From Monilinia fructicola (lineage: Eukaryota > Ascomycota > Leotiomycetes > Helotiales > Sclerotiniaceae), in NCBI GenBank assembly GCA_008692225.1, contig VICG01000008.1, forward strand, positions 941,001-1,005,000: a DNA stretch of 64,000 nt. The letters are read 5' to 3'. The notes under the pieces are model-generated. The model ran no database searches. It saw only the letters and a list, made by a program, of their open reading frames with translations, and was not told the origin of the DNA. Below are positions 45,802-56,955 of the stretch, piece by piece. Every line of letters starts with the position of its first letter. Position 1 is the stretch's first letter. A program made the translations under genes and the position numbers.

Positions 45802-48800
45802 ATGGAACGGTTTTGACGACGCTGAGGAAGCAAGCAAATGCTGGATGTGTAGTTCATATACCCACGTATACCCCGATCTAATATGATCGCGATGCCTTTT
45901 TATTGTTTTTTTTCTCCTTCCAGAGATTCCCACCAATTAGCTTTTGCCACAAATGTTAAGACTTTCACATGATTTGGGGTAATTTCACATGTGTTTCTCA
46001 CGTGATCATACACCCAATGACCTTTGATCTTGCACCTGAATCAAGCCAAGAGGTGGAATGATATAATTATGACAAGCCTAACATCAAATAATGAAGCATT
46101 TGTAAATCAACGCAGAAGAAATGATAACAATGCGGGTATTTGCGCGTCGATTTGAAGAGCCCGATAATGCTATTTCATAATGGAAATATATCATGAATAG
46201 CATAATACTTTGGCGGGCTCAAAGCCTGGATGTTTACAATGCAAAACGCTGGAATTTCGGCGGATTTCGAGCATTGTGAAAATATTCCTTCCATAGGTTG
46301 GATACCAATCGTTGTGATATGAATTTCCTTTGCCGAACGAGATATAATGCTTCATATTTCACGTGTAAAAGCTAGATAAAACGTCAGCTCATTGTATAGT
46401 TAGGATATTTTCGGGCTTGATAAAATTTTACAAACTGGATAAATCAGAATGACCAAGATATCCAGTGCAGTATGTATCATCTTGTCTAGGTGAAATTGAT
46501 TTGCTAAAGGACTTCAAATCATTCAACTGTATCTGGGCATTCTAATTTCATGGACCTCCATAGTATTATCCCTTGATTGCAGAGAGATACGGCGATTCTA
46601 AAAATCCACTATGATCATCGAAACTGACTTTCACATGAATGATGTTGTTCGCATGTAATAAATCTGGCATGCATGATCCTCCGATGCCTGACTAACTCCA
46701 CTTACTTCTCATCTCATGCTGCAGAGAGTTCAAAGTCTACATTGCCAGCATTCACATTCGCTCCCCTTATACAAGTACTTGTGATGGACTATCTCCACAT
46801 ACCGCTTGCTCAGTTCTCATACACCTTTCCCATCTACCTTTCGTGATATCAATTGTCTGTCCTACTGTGGCAGCATTGAGTTTTAGAAGAGTAGTGCCAG
46901 ATTCCTGTGTTGTTGATGAAGGTTCTCCACCGCACTGAGTTATCAAGTGGCCAGTTTGGTGTATCGATCAAGCAAGAGGAAAGGTTTTATCGATATGACA
47001 TCAATATTCAGCGTCGGACAAGTTTACTTAGTTGCTGGGTGGTGTTCGCTATAATTCCACAAATGCCAAGAACTACGTTTATATCATGAGACACGAGGGT
47101 CCGATTGAATATCGGTTCAATACTTCATGATATCATTTGAAGAATAGTATATACAACAAAGGGTCTATACATGTTGTTCCAGTGACTACACTGGGATCCA
47201 TAGTCTACTATTCTGGAGCTGCGCTGACTACAGGCATGGCTCCGAGAATTGCAACGAAAAGTATTGAACGCATCATCTTCACTGTTCCTATGCTTCTGGT
47301 TGCCTTGGAATGACTGCAAAAGAATGGCAAAGAAGGTAGTAAAAGCATAATAACGTGCATCAAAAAGGCTTAATTAACGAATGAGGGAGGAAGAAAATAG
47401 AGAAAAACGAGCAGAGGGGGAAACAAGATGCAAAAGTCCAGCACAAACAGTGGGAAGCAGTCCAGTCTTCGAAAAACGAGAACAGCATTGTATGATATGC
47501 TTAATTTTGAGACGAAAACCATGACTTTTTTGGCATATACCAACCCACACTCATGGGACCTGGGACATGCATCAAGATGTAGAAATGACAAAGTAGGTAA
47601 CTAACCAACGACATGTAAACTATTTTCTGTTATGTTACAAGTATGAAAGAATACGCATACAGCCAATTCCAACCCCCCCCTAGCAATAATGAAACGGAAA
47701 CCACGAAATGAAAAATGCCAAAGAGATAGTGACAGGTTATTAAGGTTAATTAATTACAGATTAGATGGGAAATAAATGAGAAGTCGGTAACCTACGAAGT
47801 AATTACGCGCCGGGTAGGGAAGGGAAATCACTAAACGCGCTTCCTCGTCCGATGCAGCCCTTTCATCTGATGGTTGTTGACCACTGAATAACTTGTATCA
47901 GATTTGAAACGTGGTATTGTCTTCGAGTTGATCGTATGCATGCCGCCAGAAAGTATTCAAATCAGCATGCTAAGATAAAGAGGAGAAGGGCAATTGTATT
48001 ATTCCTGATCGAAGGTTCCATTGTTAGAAAATAGATATTCCACCACATAATTAGCGTTGCAAAATCTTTTTGACCATACCTAACTTATTTTACTAGCGTA
48101 AGGCGATTTGGATATTTTCTGGAAGAACGAGTAGGTTAGAACTAGCAGGGATAAGCGAGGACAAAGTACTCCGTACAGTACAGTAAGTACTCTGTACAGT
48201 GTCCGGCGTGAGATTATCTAATCGTTTGCTCCACTAACAAAAACGATCAATTTAACCTCTAATGGAACCTTTCGATTCAATTGTGCATGTAGGTGTCAAG
48301 ATGTGATTTTTGACAAGATCAATCTCAAGCTCGACTTGGATAGAAGCATTGGCGTCGGTTGCTAAGCTAGAATGAGTTGACCAATTCAGCCCTCTCCGAT
48401 GATTTGGAGCCCAGGGGGGCATCGATTTCTCGCATCAGAGACAGCATACCATTGCAGAAGCTTGAGGCAACCTTGTCGTCTCATATCTGAATATCTTGCA
48501 CGACGTTCGCGACAGCTAGAGTATCAAACCACAAGCTTCTTCCAAGCTCCCAATAACGAAAGCTTCTCGCAGTTAAGCTTTTCCATCCGAACTCCTGCAT
48601 CACTTGCATTTTCTAAACGGGCCGTCTAATTTTGCCCTCCTTACAATTTACTCCGATTTTCTGTCTCCTTAATACTCGCTCATAAGGACCTTATTTCCCA
48701 GTTTTATTGGAACGAAACTGTACTACATGCCTTCCATCCCTTCTCCTGAAAAGCGAAACCATCAAGTTAGATGGTCAAATCAATGAGGGTGATACAGATT

Positions 48801-49187
48801 CAATCGAGGATCTACAACTATTGGTATCCAACCAAATAATCAAATCCGCTTAGTCTTATATGGCCCTACCATCTATCTTCGGTTCACGGCACAAGCAAAT
48901 GAAATGGCATCCAAAAGGAAAACATATATGAATGATGGGGTTGCTGCCAACTATAGCCTTTTCATTCCTCGTCGTTTAGTTGTGCTTTTCTCGGACTACG
49001 TTCTTTTCGTGCGCATTCATTCTTTTGTATGTTTAGATTCTCTTTACGCTTTGATAGCACTTGATTCATTCTTTTCATCTGAACTTTCACGACTGTGTCA
49101 CTGTTATATACATTCATACATACTACAATCTTTGCATATATCTTATTCCCTTGTATTACGGAATATACCTAGAATCACTAATCAACA
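45802..49187. other. Long gene-poor interval
   Basis: About 3.4 kb with no supported gene. It has AT-rich parts and a pair of 15-base near-palindromic repeats at 48165-48200. The region next to 49188 is CT-rich and is probably the promoter and leader of the next gene. Confidence 0.5.
48165..48200. repeat. Tandem pair of 15-base near-palindromes
   Basis: AGTACTCCGTACAGT (48165-48179) and AGTACTCTGTACAGT (48186-48200) differ at one base. A related word, AGTACTCCGTACT, occurs at 59515-59527, and a looser one near 60138. Short palindromic words of this type recur in fungal intergenic DNA. Confidence 0.6.
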
Positions 49188-50744
49188 ATGTTGTTTATAT
49201 CCCTTACTCTAACCCTCCTTACTTTTGCTGGCATGGCAGAGGCTCGCAGTGCAGGGAGATATATGGATTTGAACAAGCGTGCTACATCAACTACTGCCGA
49301 CGACACTAGCCTTACCCTGGCACAAGATGCCATTGCAAGCGGATCTTTCAGTGATGGGCTCACTGGAATTGGTGGGAATGAGGCATCGGAAGCTGCCTCG
49401 GCTACCTCCCAAAATAACTTCATAAACTTTTGTGAAGGGGAAACCCTTACCAATGGTCTTCAGATTGTGACAGGGTCATGCAATGGAATTCGTAAGTTCT
49501 CCTCTTCCTCCGAGAAACTCTTTTCTTATGAAATTAGCAATGGGTCAAATACCCGCCAAGACTAAAATGATGTCATCAATCATTACATTCCCCTTGGCTG
49601 GCAGTGCGACAATCGAATCCGACACAACATTTAACATCACTGTACAGATGAAAAACATTATCCCTGGTTCCTTCTCTAATGCTGATTCTACCTACTTCTC
49701 TGCGCCACAACAACTTGATGATTCTGGAGTACGTTCTCTCATTTTATACTCTTCAAAGATCAACTCTATTTGGACGTTACATTCTCTGAATCACATACCT
49801 GAAACCCCCACTGAGGATGGTATATCTGCTTGGCAATTACTAACTTACCGGTGTTTTGTTTAGGTAGTGATTGGACACACACATGTAACGGTGCAGGACA
49901 TGGGCTCTAGTCTCAATCCTACTGCAGCATTGGATCCTACCCAGTTCGCATTCTTCAAGGGTATTAACGATGCTGGAAACGGAGAGGGACTACTCTCTGC
50001 GACTGTCAATGGTGGTTTACCAGCTGGGAACTATCGTGTATGTACCTTGGCATCTTCAACAAACCATCAGCCGGTGATTATGCCAGTTGCTCAGCGAGGA
50101 ACTGCTGATGACTGTACTAAGTTCACCGTCATTGGCTCTGGAACAACTGCAAATGCTGCTTCCGACAATGGTAAGTTGAGCCTTCAACTTATCTCTTCCA
50201 TAGAAGAAGTAGGATGATAGACTAACAAGGTTTAGGTTCTGGTGGACAAGCAGCTGCTGCTTTGGCAGCCAGCGCAGTCGCAGCCGGTCCAGGAAACCTG
50301 GCTACATCACTGTCCAACTCCAACTCTAAGACCAGCAAGGTTTCTTCCGCTCAAGCCGCATCCATCACTGGCGAAGCTGCTTCTGCCTCTGAGTGTGCTC
50401 CACAAGTAACCCAGTTTACGACGGTTTTCTCAGATGCAACTGTTTCAACGAGTACTGCATCCAGCACTGTTTCTTTTTCTTCTTCGTCTTCTTCTTCTTC
50501 TTCTTCTTCCTCCTCCTCTTCTTCGCCCTTGGGTGGTATACCCGCACCACCTGTCACCAATAGCGGTAATTCAGCCCGCCCTTTCCTGGTAAATGGCAAT
50601 ACATTTGTAAATGAAGCCGCTGCTTTACAACGAAGTTGTGATATTCAATTCAACGCATGTGCAAATGCATTCAATGACGGAACAGCAGATAATTTCAATA
50701 TCAGCGATTGTCAGACACAGGAAAATGCTTGTTTGGCCGGATAA
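49188..50744 (+). CDS. Secreted surface-type protein with poly-Ser region
   Basis: Exons 49188-49491, 49538-49728, 49864-50170 and 50236-50744 give 436 residues. A signal peptide (MLFISLTLTLLTFAGMAEA) and a Lys-Arg site at about residues 30-31 suggest secretion and Kex2-type processing. The core (about residues 80-255) contains FCEG, TNGLQIVTGSCNGIPMGQIP, VIGHTHVTVQDM, DPTQFAFFKGIND and NHQPVIMPVAQRG; it resembles a family of conserved fungal secreted proteins, often mislabelled in databases as a ribosomal protein. The tail has an Ala/Ser-rich part, a run of 16 or so serines (about 50470-50525) and a four-cysteine end (CDIQFNAC...CQTQENAC). No GPI signal is seen. A cell-wall or matrix role is inferred. 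Confidence 0.85.
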
Positions 50745-53700
50745 TGCAATAAGATAGATTGAGTCATCTGAATGTTATCCATGATTATGCCTGTACAACA
50801 AAGTATCCATGGTTTTTTGGGGAGTTTCAATCGATATTGGATTGGATGGAAGAAAATGACACAATATCAGTGTTATGGTTATGTCTTTCAAATTCGTTAC
50901 CAATTTCACGCTAGAGATGCAAGCGAATTGGATGCGTTTTGAAACTTTGAATTAACATCAATGGATTTGAATGTTTGTTTCGCATCCTTATCGTTTTAAA
51001 GTTCGAAATAAGAGCCACAGTCATTTCTGGACTCAGAGCAGAAGAGAAAATTGTTTTTATCAGAGGCTTGAAGTGAAGATATACCACCGTATGACGTCTG
51101 GGAGATTTGTTGCTCCAAACTATTCAGAACTTCTGGTACAGATTGGATTAGATGTATTTAAAGCTGCAGTATCTCGTAAGTAATGATATCCATATTTCTC
51201 TCCTGACTTTGCTCAAAAACTTCCAGTATCCTATATCCGTCAAATACAGTAACTTTGTCAAAAACTCTGAGAGTCAAAATAACTCTAATCCATGTCTTGC
51301 TTTCTGTCCAACTTCCAAAAAAGTTTGTTTCAGATATGAAGTTGGTGATTACTTCTGTCATAGCTTAGGCAAAGTCTAGGTTTGTCACTTCGATAGAGTG
51401 TAATGAGGATTGACACCAGAATGTTTCCGACGCGTGCTTTGCCTTCATGGATATCGTTGCATGCTGGCCTGTTTGTATTATTACCCAGTTCATAAAGTGT
51501 AGAGCAGTACGTAGACCGAATGTCAACAATGCACTATGCAAATCCGAGTTTACATAAAACGGCGTGCTGAGCGTTACCAAGTCCGGTTTACTCATAAGGT
51601 TATTGAATGTCCTAATTTCCAGTTCTCCCTTTGTGTTGTGTTTGGAGATGCATTAGCCCGCCGAAGATCAACTGTATCCGCTATAGAACCATAGCCGTAG
51701 CCAGGCTATTCTGATGCTCTATCATCTTTATTGAGAATGCGAAAACAGAAATGGGAAAAGACGAATCATGTATGGGCGGGCCAGGGTTTAAGTTGCATTT
51801 TTGATGAGAGTAAAGTTTAGGAACGAAACTTTGTCATTCTGATGAACGAGGTTCTTGTGCTCCGATATCGAAGAAAAGAGCGAGTGAATCAAGATTTGAT
51901 TTGGACCCATGGATTCTCGGCCTTGATGTCGAGGAGATGGAGCCAGCAGCAGCTGGAGTCGCTAACTCAATCCGCTATCTACGATGTTCTAGGGCTCGAA
52001 TTCTACGAATGTTGATGGAAATCTCAACGTCGGAGACATCAAAGAGCCCGGGATTCCTAATATCAGAATTCTAACGTGGAGCATTGGAAATAAGAGTCAC
52101 GGCTCCCATATCACTGATCGGAGAATGTATCATCATTCTTGGGTGTCGGAAGTAGAGACTGGACGATGAATCTTCAATTCCACCGATACAAACGATTTGC
52201 TTGCATCAGGTTCGCCCTGGCTGATGCCTCAATAAAGACTTAAGACCTCGAGGTCGGAACCCTCACTTAATGAACAATAATTTGTTATAGTCATCGATAA
52301 ATACATACTAGAGAGGTTCTGATTAATTATCCTTGCCTTTGAGGTTCACAAGAGAAAATAAGGAGATGGTGAATTGAACAGCTGCTCTTTCTCATGTTTA
52401 AATATGCTTGATCCGTGGAGAATCAAGGTCAAGATCATGGATATATGCAGAGCGACGGGTGATATGGCGTATTGAATAGCATCCAATCGTCTTTACACGA
52501 GTCTCAACGCCTGTTCATAAAGCTTTGAAGTATTCAGAGGCATCCTGAATATATCTTCGGTGTGCATACTCTTTCAAACCCTATCTTTTTCACACTTTCC
52601 ATTATATAGATGCAAGTTCCCCAAGAAGGCATTGGAAGCGCCCGAGCATGAGTTCTATCATATTTGGTTGAGATCAGCTCGACAGAATGTTCCCCGCGGG
52701 AAATTGCACTCGTAAAGTTAAATGATTGTGCAAATCTGGGCGTGGGTACCAATGTTGGTCTATCGTTAGAATCCATGAGCCATAATTTAGAGATCAAACA
52801 TTTGATTCTTTGGCGCATTTGACAATGATCTTTTATCCCCCACTATTGCTTGAATGGCGCGGATCGGGATTTTTAGTACAGTATAAGTTATGTACAGTAG
52901 GAAGAAGTAGACTTCAATCAACAAAAGCGTCGAAGCATGGGAAGCTTGTGTGAATCCTGTACCTTTGTTGCATGTAAATACCGTCATGTTGTCGTCAGCC
53001 ATATCTTGAATGCAGTGGTGATAGTAAATAATATCTGGATTATTATAGGCTTCAGCTTCGCAGACACTTTTTTCAACAGTTTATGTCTATATATATGATT
53101 TCAAGGCAAACAACAGAGGATCATGGTGAGTTGGATCAATTTTGGCCCTTCAATGGGGGCTTTCGAAAGCCGCTCTTGACCAGTCCTATGGCGTGTTCTC
53201 GATACAATTCCTCACACATCAGTCTTGAGCGGTAGAATTTGATTTCAAGCTATGGCCATAGGTTCAAAAATCTCACACAAAATAATATCTTGATATCTCG
53301 ATATCTAGATGACTAGGGGTAAGCAAACAAATGTTGCAACACAAGGAACTCAGGGGCCGTCTCGCGAGGCTACAAGGTAGAGGCCAATGATATCGAAATA
53401 CTGTAGAAGATGCCGTGTCGTGCGCGCGTCTGATTCCCAACCAATCATACATCAATGTGAACGAAGTACAGAAGCAGGAATTTGTTTTGCTAAAACCGAG
53501 CTCGTAAACATGCTCGGATACGCTCTTGCGTAAGTAGAAATCCCATCCATGGATCGCCACAGACCTCTCCACCTGGTGTTCCCAATATTGAGAAGGGGCA
53601 AAGATCGGCAACCTGACGGGAGGATTAAAGATTAATCTATACTGATCAAGCTTAGTTAGACTTCCGTCAACGGTGGCAGGGAAGTTTTGGGCATTCCGAT

Positions 53701-54189
53701 TCCACTCGGAAGTATTTGACATAAGCGATACGGGGTACTTTAATATCCAAACCCTGTCTAGTCTACCCTTATTCTCCCTTGGTGACTGGCGACGCCAAAC
53801 TCCACCAAATAATCATATAAAATTGCTCTTCACAAATCTTGGAGAATGGGAGGATGGGTATGCACCTCAGTTATGTAGTCAAGTCGTTCCCCTGATCTGC
53901 TCCCCGCAAGCTCGTATTTGTCTTGGTAATGTTTCATATATACTGCAGCGGGATCCCATCACCATTGAGAATCGCTACCCCTACAAATCATTTGAAAAAA
54001 GAGAGCTTCTATGGTACGATTTATTCTTCGATGTCTCTGTGAGATTGAAGGGCGCTTGGGTGACTCAGCGTCAGCTATATATCTATACTTCCTGATGTCG
54101 AGGCATTGAAGCATTTCGAATTTCATTCTATTTTCTCATCATTCAAACGCTCCTTAGTTCTAGTCTCTCTTTTACCAGCCATCCCAAAA
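50745..54189. other. Long gene-poor interval
   Basis: About 3.4 kb with no convincing gene. A 149-codon frame on minus (53273-53722) and a 140-codon frame on plus (53673-54095) overlap; neither has a recognisable motif. A 71-codon minus frame at 52787-53002 has one hydrophobic segment but no support. Confidence 0.45.
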
Positions 54190-55963
54190 ATGGCTCTTAC
54201 GCTCTTTTTCCAACTTTTTCTTTTCTTAAATTTCACTTCTGCTTTTGTTCATCCAGGCCTTCTCGTTTCCGATACTGACATAACACGAATCAAAGCAAAG
54301 CTGGCCCTGAAGCTTGATCCGTGGCAAAGCTCATGGGATAAACTCATCAGCATTCCCTATGCACAATCAACCTATAAAAACAATGCCGTCTCCAAAGTCT
54401 ATCGCGGCACAGCCACGGTAGAAACAGAAAATGCAGAGCGCCTTTGGCATGATGCCGCCGCCGCTTTCAACCTCGGACTTCGATGGAAAGTGGAGGGCGA
54501 TGCTCAGTACGCCGAAGCTGCTGCAGCGATTCTGACTGCTTGGGGGGAGAAGCTAGAGGTTTTGGATAAGGATGATGATCAGTATCTTACAGCCGGCTTT
54601 CAAGGTTATGAACTTGTCAATGCTGCTGAGCTTATTCGAGATTATACTCCATTTGCAAAGAATGGTCTGGCGACATTCAATGCTATGTTTGAGAAACTTT
54701 TTCTCTCCAAAAACATATTCTTCCTCAATCACGAAGCGGGCTCGGAACACAATGTCAAGCATTTTTTTGCCAACTGGGAACTCGGTAATATCGCTTCCGT
54801 CATGGCATTTGGCGTCTTGACCGACAATTCAACTCTATTTGACTACGCTGTGGACTACTTCAAGACTGGAGATGGTAACGGTGGAATCAACAACTGCATC
54901 TCCAACCTCGTTAAAGAACCGGGAACAGGAAATATTTTGGGTCAACCACAAGAATCTGGACGTGATCAAGGTCATACGGGACTAGATTTCCAGATGCTTG
55001 GTGTCATTGGCCAACAAGCCTGGAACCAAGGCGAAGACCTCTACGGCTTCAATGATAGCAAGATTCTAAAAGGGTACTGGTTCCGTCTATTCTTATAGGA
55101 ACAACTAACCAGGCTAACACAACTATAGTGCTGAATACTACGCACGCTACAATCTTGGCAACGATGTCCCATTCGAACCCTACACCAATGGAATAGTTTC
55201 CTACGACAAAGTTAGCGAAGCCTCTCGCGGTGCCCATCGACCAACCTGGGAATTGCTCTACGCCCATTACGCTCAAATCAAGGGAATCGATGCTCCATGG
55301 ACGGAAGAATACAAGAATTACACCGTCAAAGCAATGGGTGGTTTTGAGGGGGGTGCTGGTTCTTGGGGTGAGGGATCAGGCCATTATGATGGGCTTGGAT
55401 GGGGTTCCTTACTTTATCATTTAGACGAGGATGATGTCGCTGCAGCGGCCAATGTTTCAACTTCCAATTCTACTGGCCCTTCGATAAGCACCTCGGCGAC
55501 TGCATATATTCCAAGTTCGACTGGTTCATCAACTTCGACTAGTGCACCAATCTCGACTAGTGTATCAACTTCGACTAGTGCACCAATCTCAACTAGTGCA
55601 TCAATCTCGAGTAGTGCATCAATCTCGAGTAGTGCACCAATCTCGACTAGTGTATCAACTTCGACTAGTGCACCAGTCTCGACTGTGACTACCTCTAGTT
55701 CCACCATTTCAAAGCAACCAGTAGTCACCAGTAACTCCACGTCTATCTATCCCGCAACACAAACCTCAGCATTCAACTCATTCACTACCTCATCAACAGC
55801 CGTGACTTCGGTGTCCTCCCCTGGACCCATTTACTCAACCGCCACGACTTCTCAAAGCTTTACAGGCGTCACTTCCATTGCCAGTCCCGCCCCAACCGGA
55901 TACTATGCTGAAGATGGAGAGGGAGAGGGAGAGGGAGAGGGAAACGATGAATGCAGCGAGTAA
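54190..55963 (+). CDS. Secreted alginate-lyase-domain protein with Ser/Thr stalk
   Basis: Exons 54190-55073 and 55129-55963 give 572 residues. The start gives a signal peptide (ALTLFFQLFLFLNFTSAF). Residues about 20-410 form the helical-toroid alginate lyase domain: VHPGLLVSDTDI, WHDAAAAFNLGLRW, NHEAGSEHNVKHFFANWE and GRDQGHTGLDFQML. The Asn, His, Arg and Tyr residues expected of a polysaccharide lyase are available, although I cannot assign them one by one. Fungi are not known to make alginate, so a uronic-acid polymer of plants or bacteria is a more likely substrate. The C-terminal about 150 residues are a Ser/Thr-rich stalk made by an 18-base minisatellite, probably O-glycosylated, ending in an acidic Gly-Glu repeat. 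No GPI signal follows. Confidence 0.87.
55525..55690 (+). repeat. 18-base coding minisatellite in the alginate lyase gene
   Basis: About nine copies of a unit close to TCGACTAGTGCACCAATC, each coding six Ser/Thr-rich residues (STSAPI or STSVST). Copies differ by a few bases, with a higher-order alternation of CACCAATC and TATCAACT forms. Confidence 0.85.
55915..55941 (+). repeat. GGGAGA-type coding microsatellite
   Basis: A purine hexamer (GGAGAG) repeats about four times near the end of the alginate lyase gene and codes the Gly-Glu run before the stop codon. Confidence 0.8.
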
Positions 55964-56147
55964 TGCGGAAGGCTCGACGCCGGTACTTTATTGCTATTGA
56001 TCTCATCAGCTTGGATCCCTCTGTGTGGGTCAGACTATTATTCTCTCTATGTATATTTAACAAATACTTCGCGCTAACATCGCGCCTGCTGTACATTAAT
56101 TTTATCGAAACTAGCTATCGAGACTTGATGTATATCGACCACATGGC

Positions 56148-56175
56148 GCATGTCGCATGTCGCATGTCGCATGTC
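56148..56175. repeat. Four perfect copies of heptamer GCATGTC
   Basis: The heptamer repeats in tandem without a mismatch from 56148 to 56175. Confidence 0.85.
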
Positions 56176-56349
56176 ACCTCTTGCTCTCACGACGGGATAG
56201 CGCTCTGCATGTGAGACGGCCACCGAGAAGAGCAAGACCTTGAGAATTTCTGTAGACTGACGACTTGCTCTGCTCGCATCGCAATATAAACAGCGGGACG
56301 ATATTCGAACGAGGATCATGTGATGACTGAACTGGAACATCCCGGCTCC

Positions 56350-56383
56350 ATGAATGAATGAATGAATGAATGAATGAATGAAT
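56350..56383. repeat. ATGA tetranucleotide microsatellite
   Basis: About eight tandem copies of ATGA, then a short CT run. Likely variable in length between strains. Confidence 0.9.
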
Positions 56384-56955
56384 CTCTCTCTAGATGTTCA
56401 TCCGAGGTTCTGTCCAGGCTCGCCAAACTTGATCCCCCCCTTTATTCTCTCCGGCCCATCATCCCGTCGTCAAAATTGCACGTAGACGTCTGGAATGACG
56501 TCTGGTATCTGGTGTTTCTACGGCGATGGTCCTATAACTGGCTATATTGTGGATCTGACATTTACATCTGCGTATGCTTCACAAGTCCTGTGGCGATTGT
56601 AATGTGTGCAAAGTATATGTATATTTACAACGATTATCTAAACTGCCCGCGGAGGAGTACTACGACTATAAGAAGTTGTGCAGCTAGGGATCTGCAGGTT
56701 GTGATCTGAGTTTTGGGGGCACGATAGAGATGAGATGAAGTATCTATTAGGATTTTTAATATTGAATATCCTTTTGGATTGATAGGGGAGTACGTGAATC
56801 GATGAGTGGAGAAATACAAATTACCTGCCTTCTCAAGTCATCTTTCCCAATTTCAATTCATTGTTGAAGAAAGCGCTATCGAGTTCACAGCTCATCTTCC
56901 TCTCTACTCTCCAGAAACCTTTGAAGGACATCCCCCTCTTTTCCCCTTCCAGCCC

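Larger units (their letters stand above)
55964..56955. other. Convergent intergenic region with short tandem repeats
   Basis: About 1 kb between converging genes. It has a four-copy heptamer repeat and an eight-copy tetramer repeat, described separately, and no supported gene. Confidence 0.55.

Noticed and set aside
50351..50599. A frame on minus coding a long Glu run
   Set aside because: It is only the reverse strand of the serine repeat in the secreted surface protein gene.
53273..53722. A 149-codon frame on minus
   Set aside because: No motif, odd composition toward its end and overlap with a similar-sized frame on plus; neither strand can be favoured.
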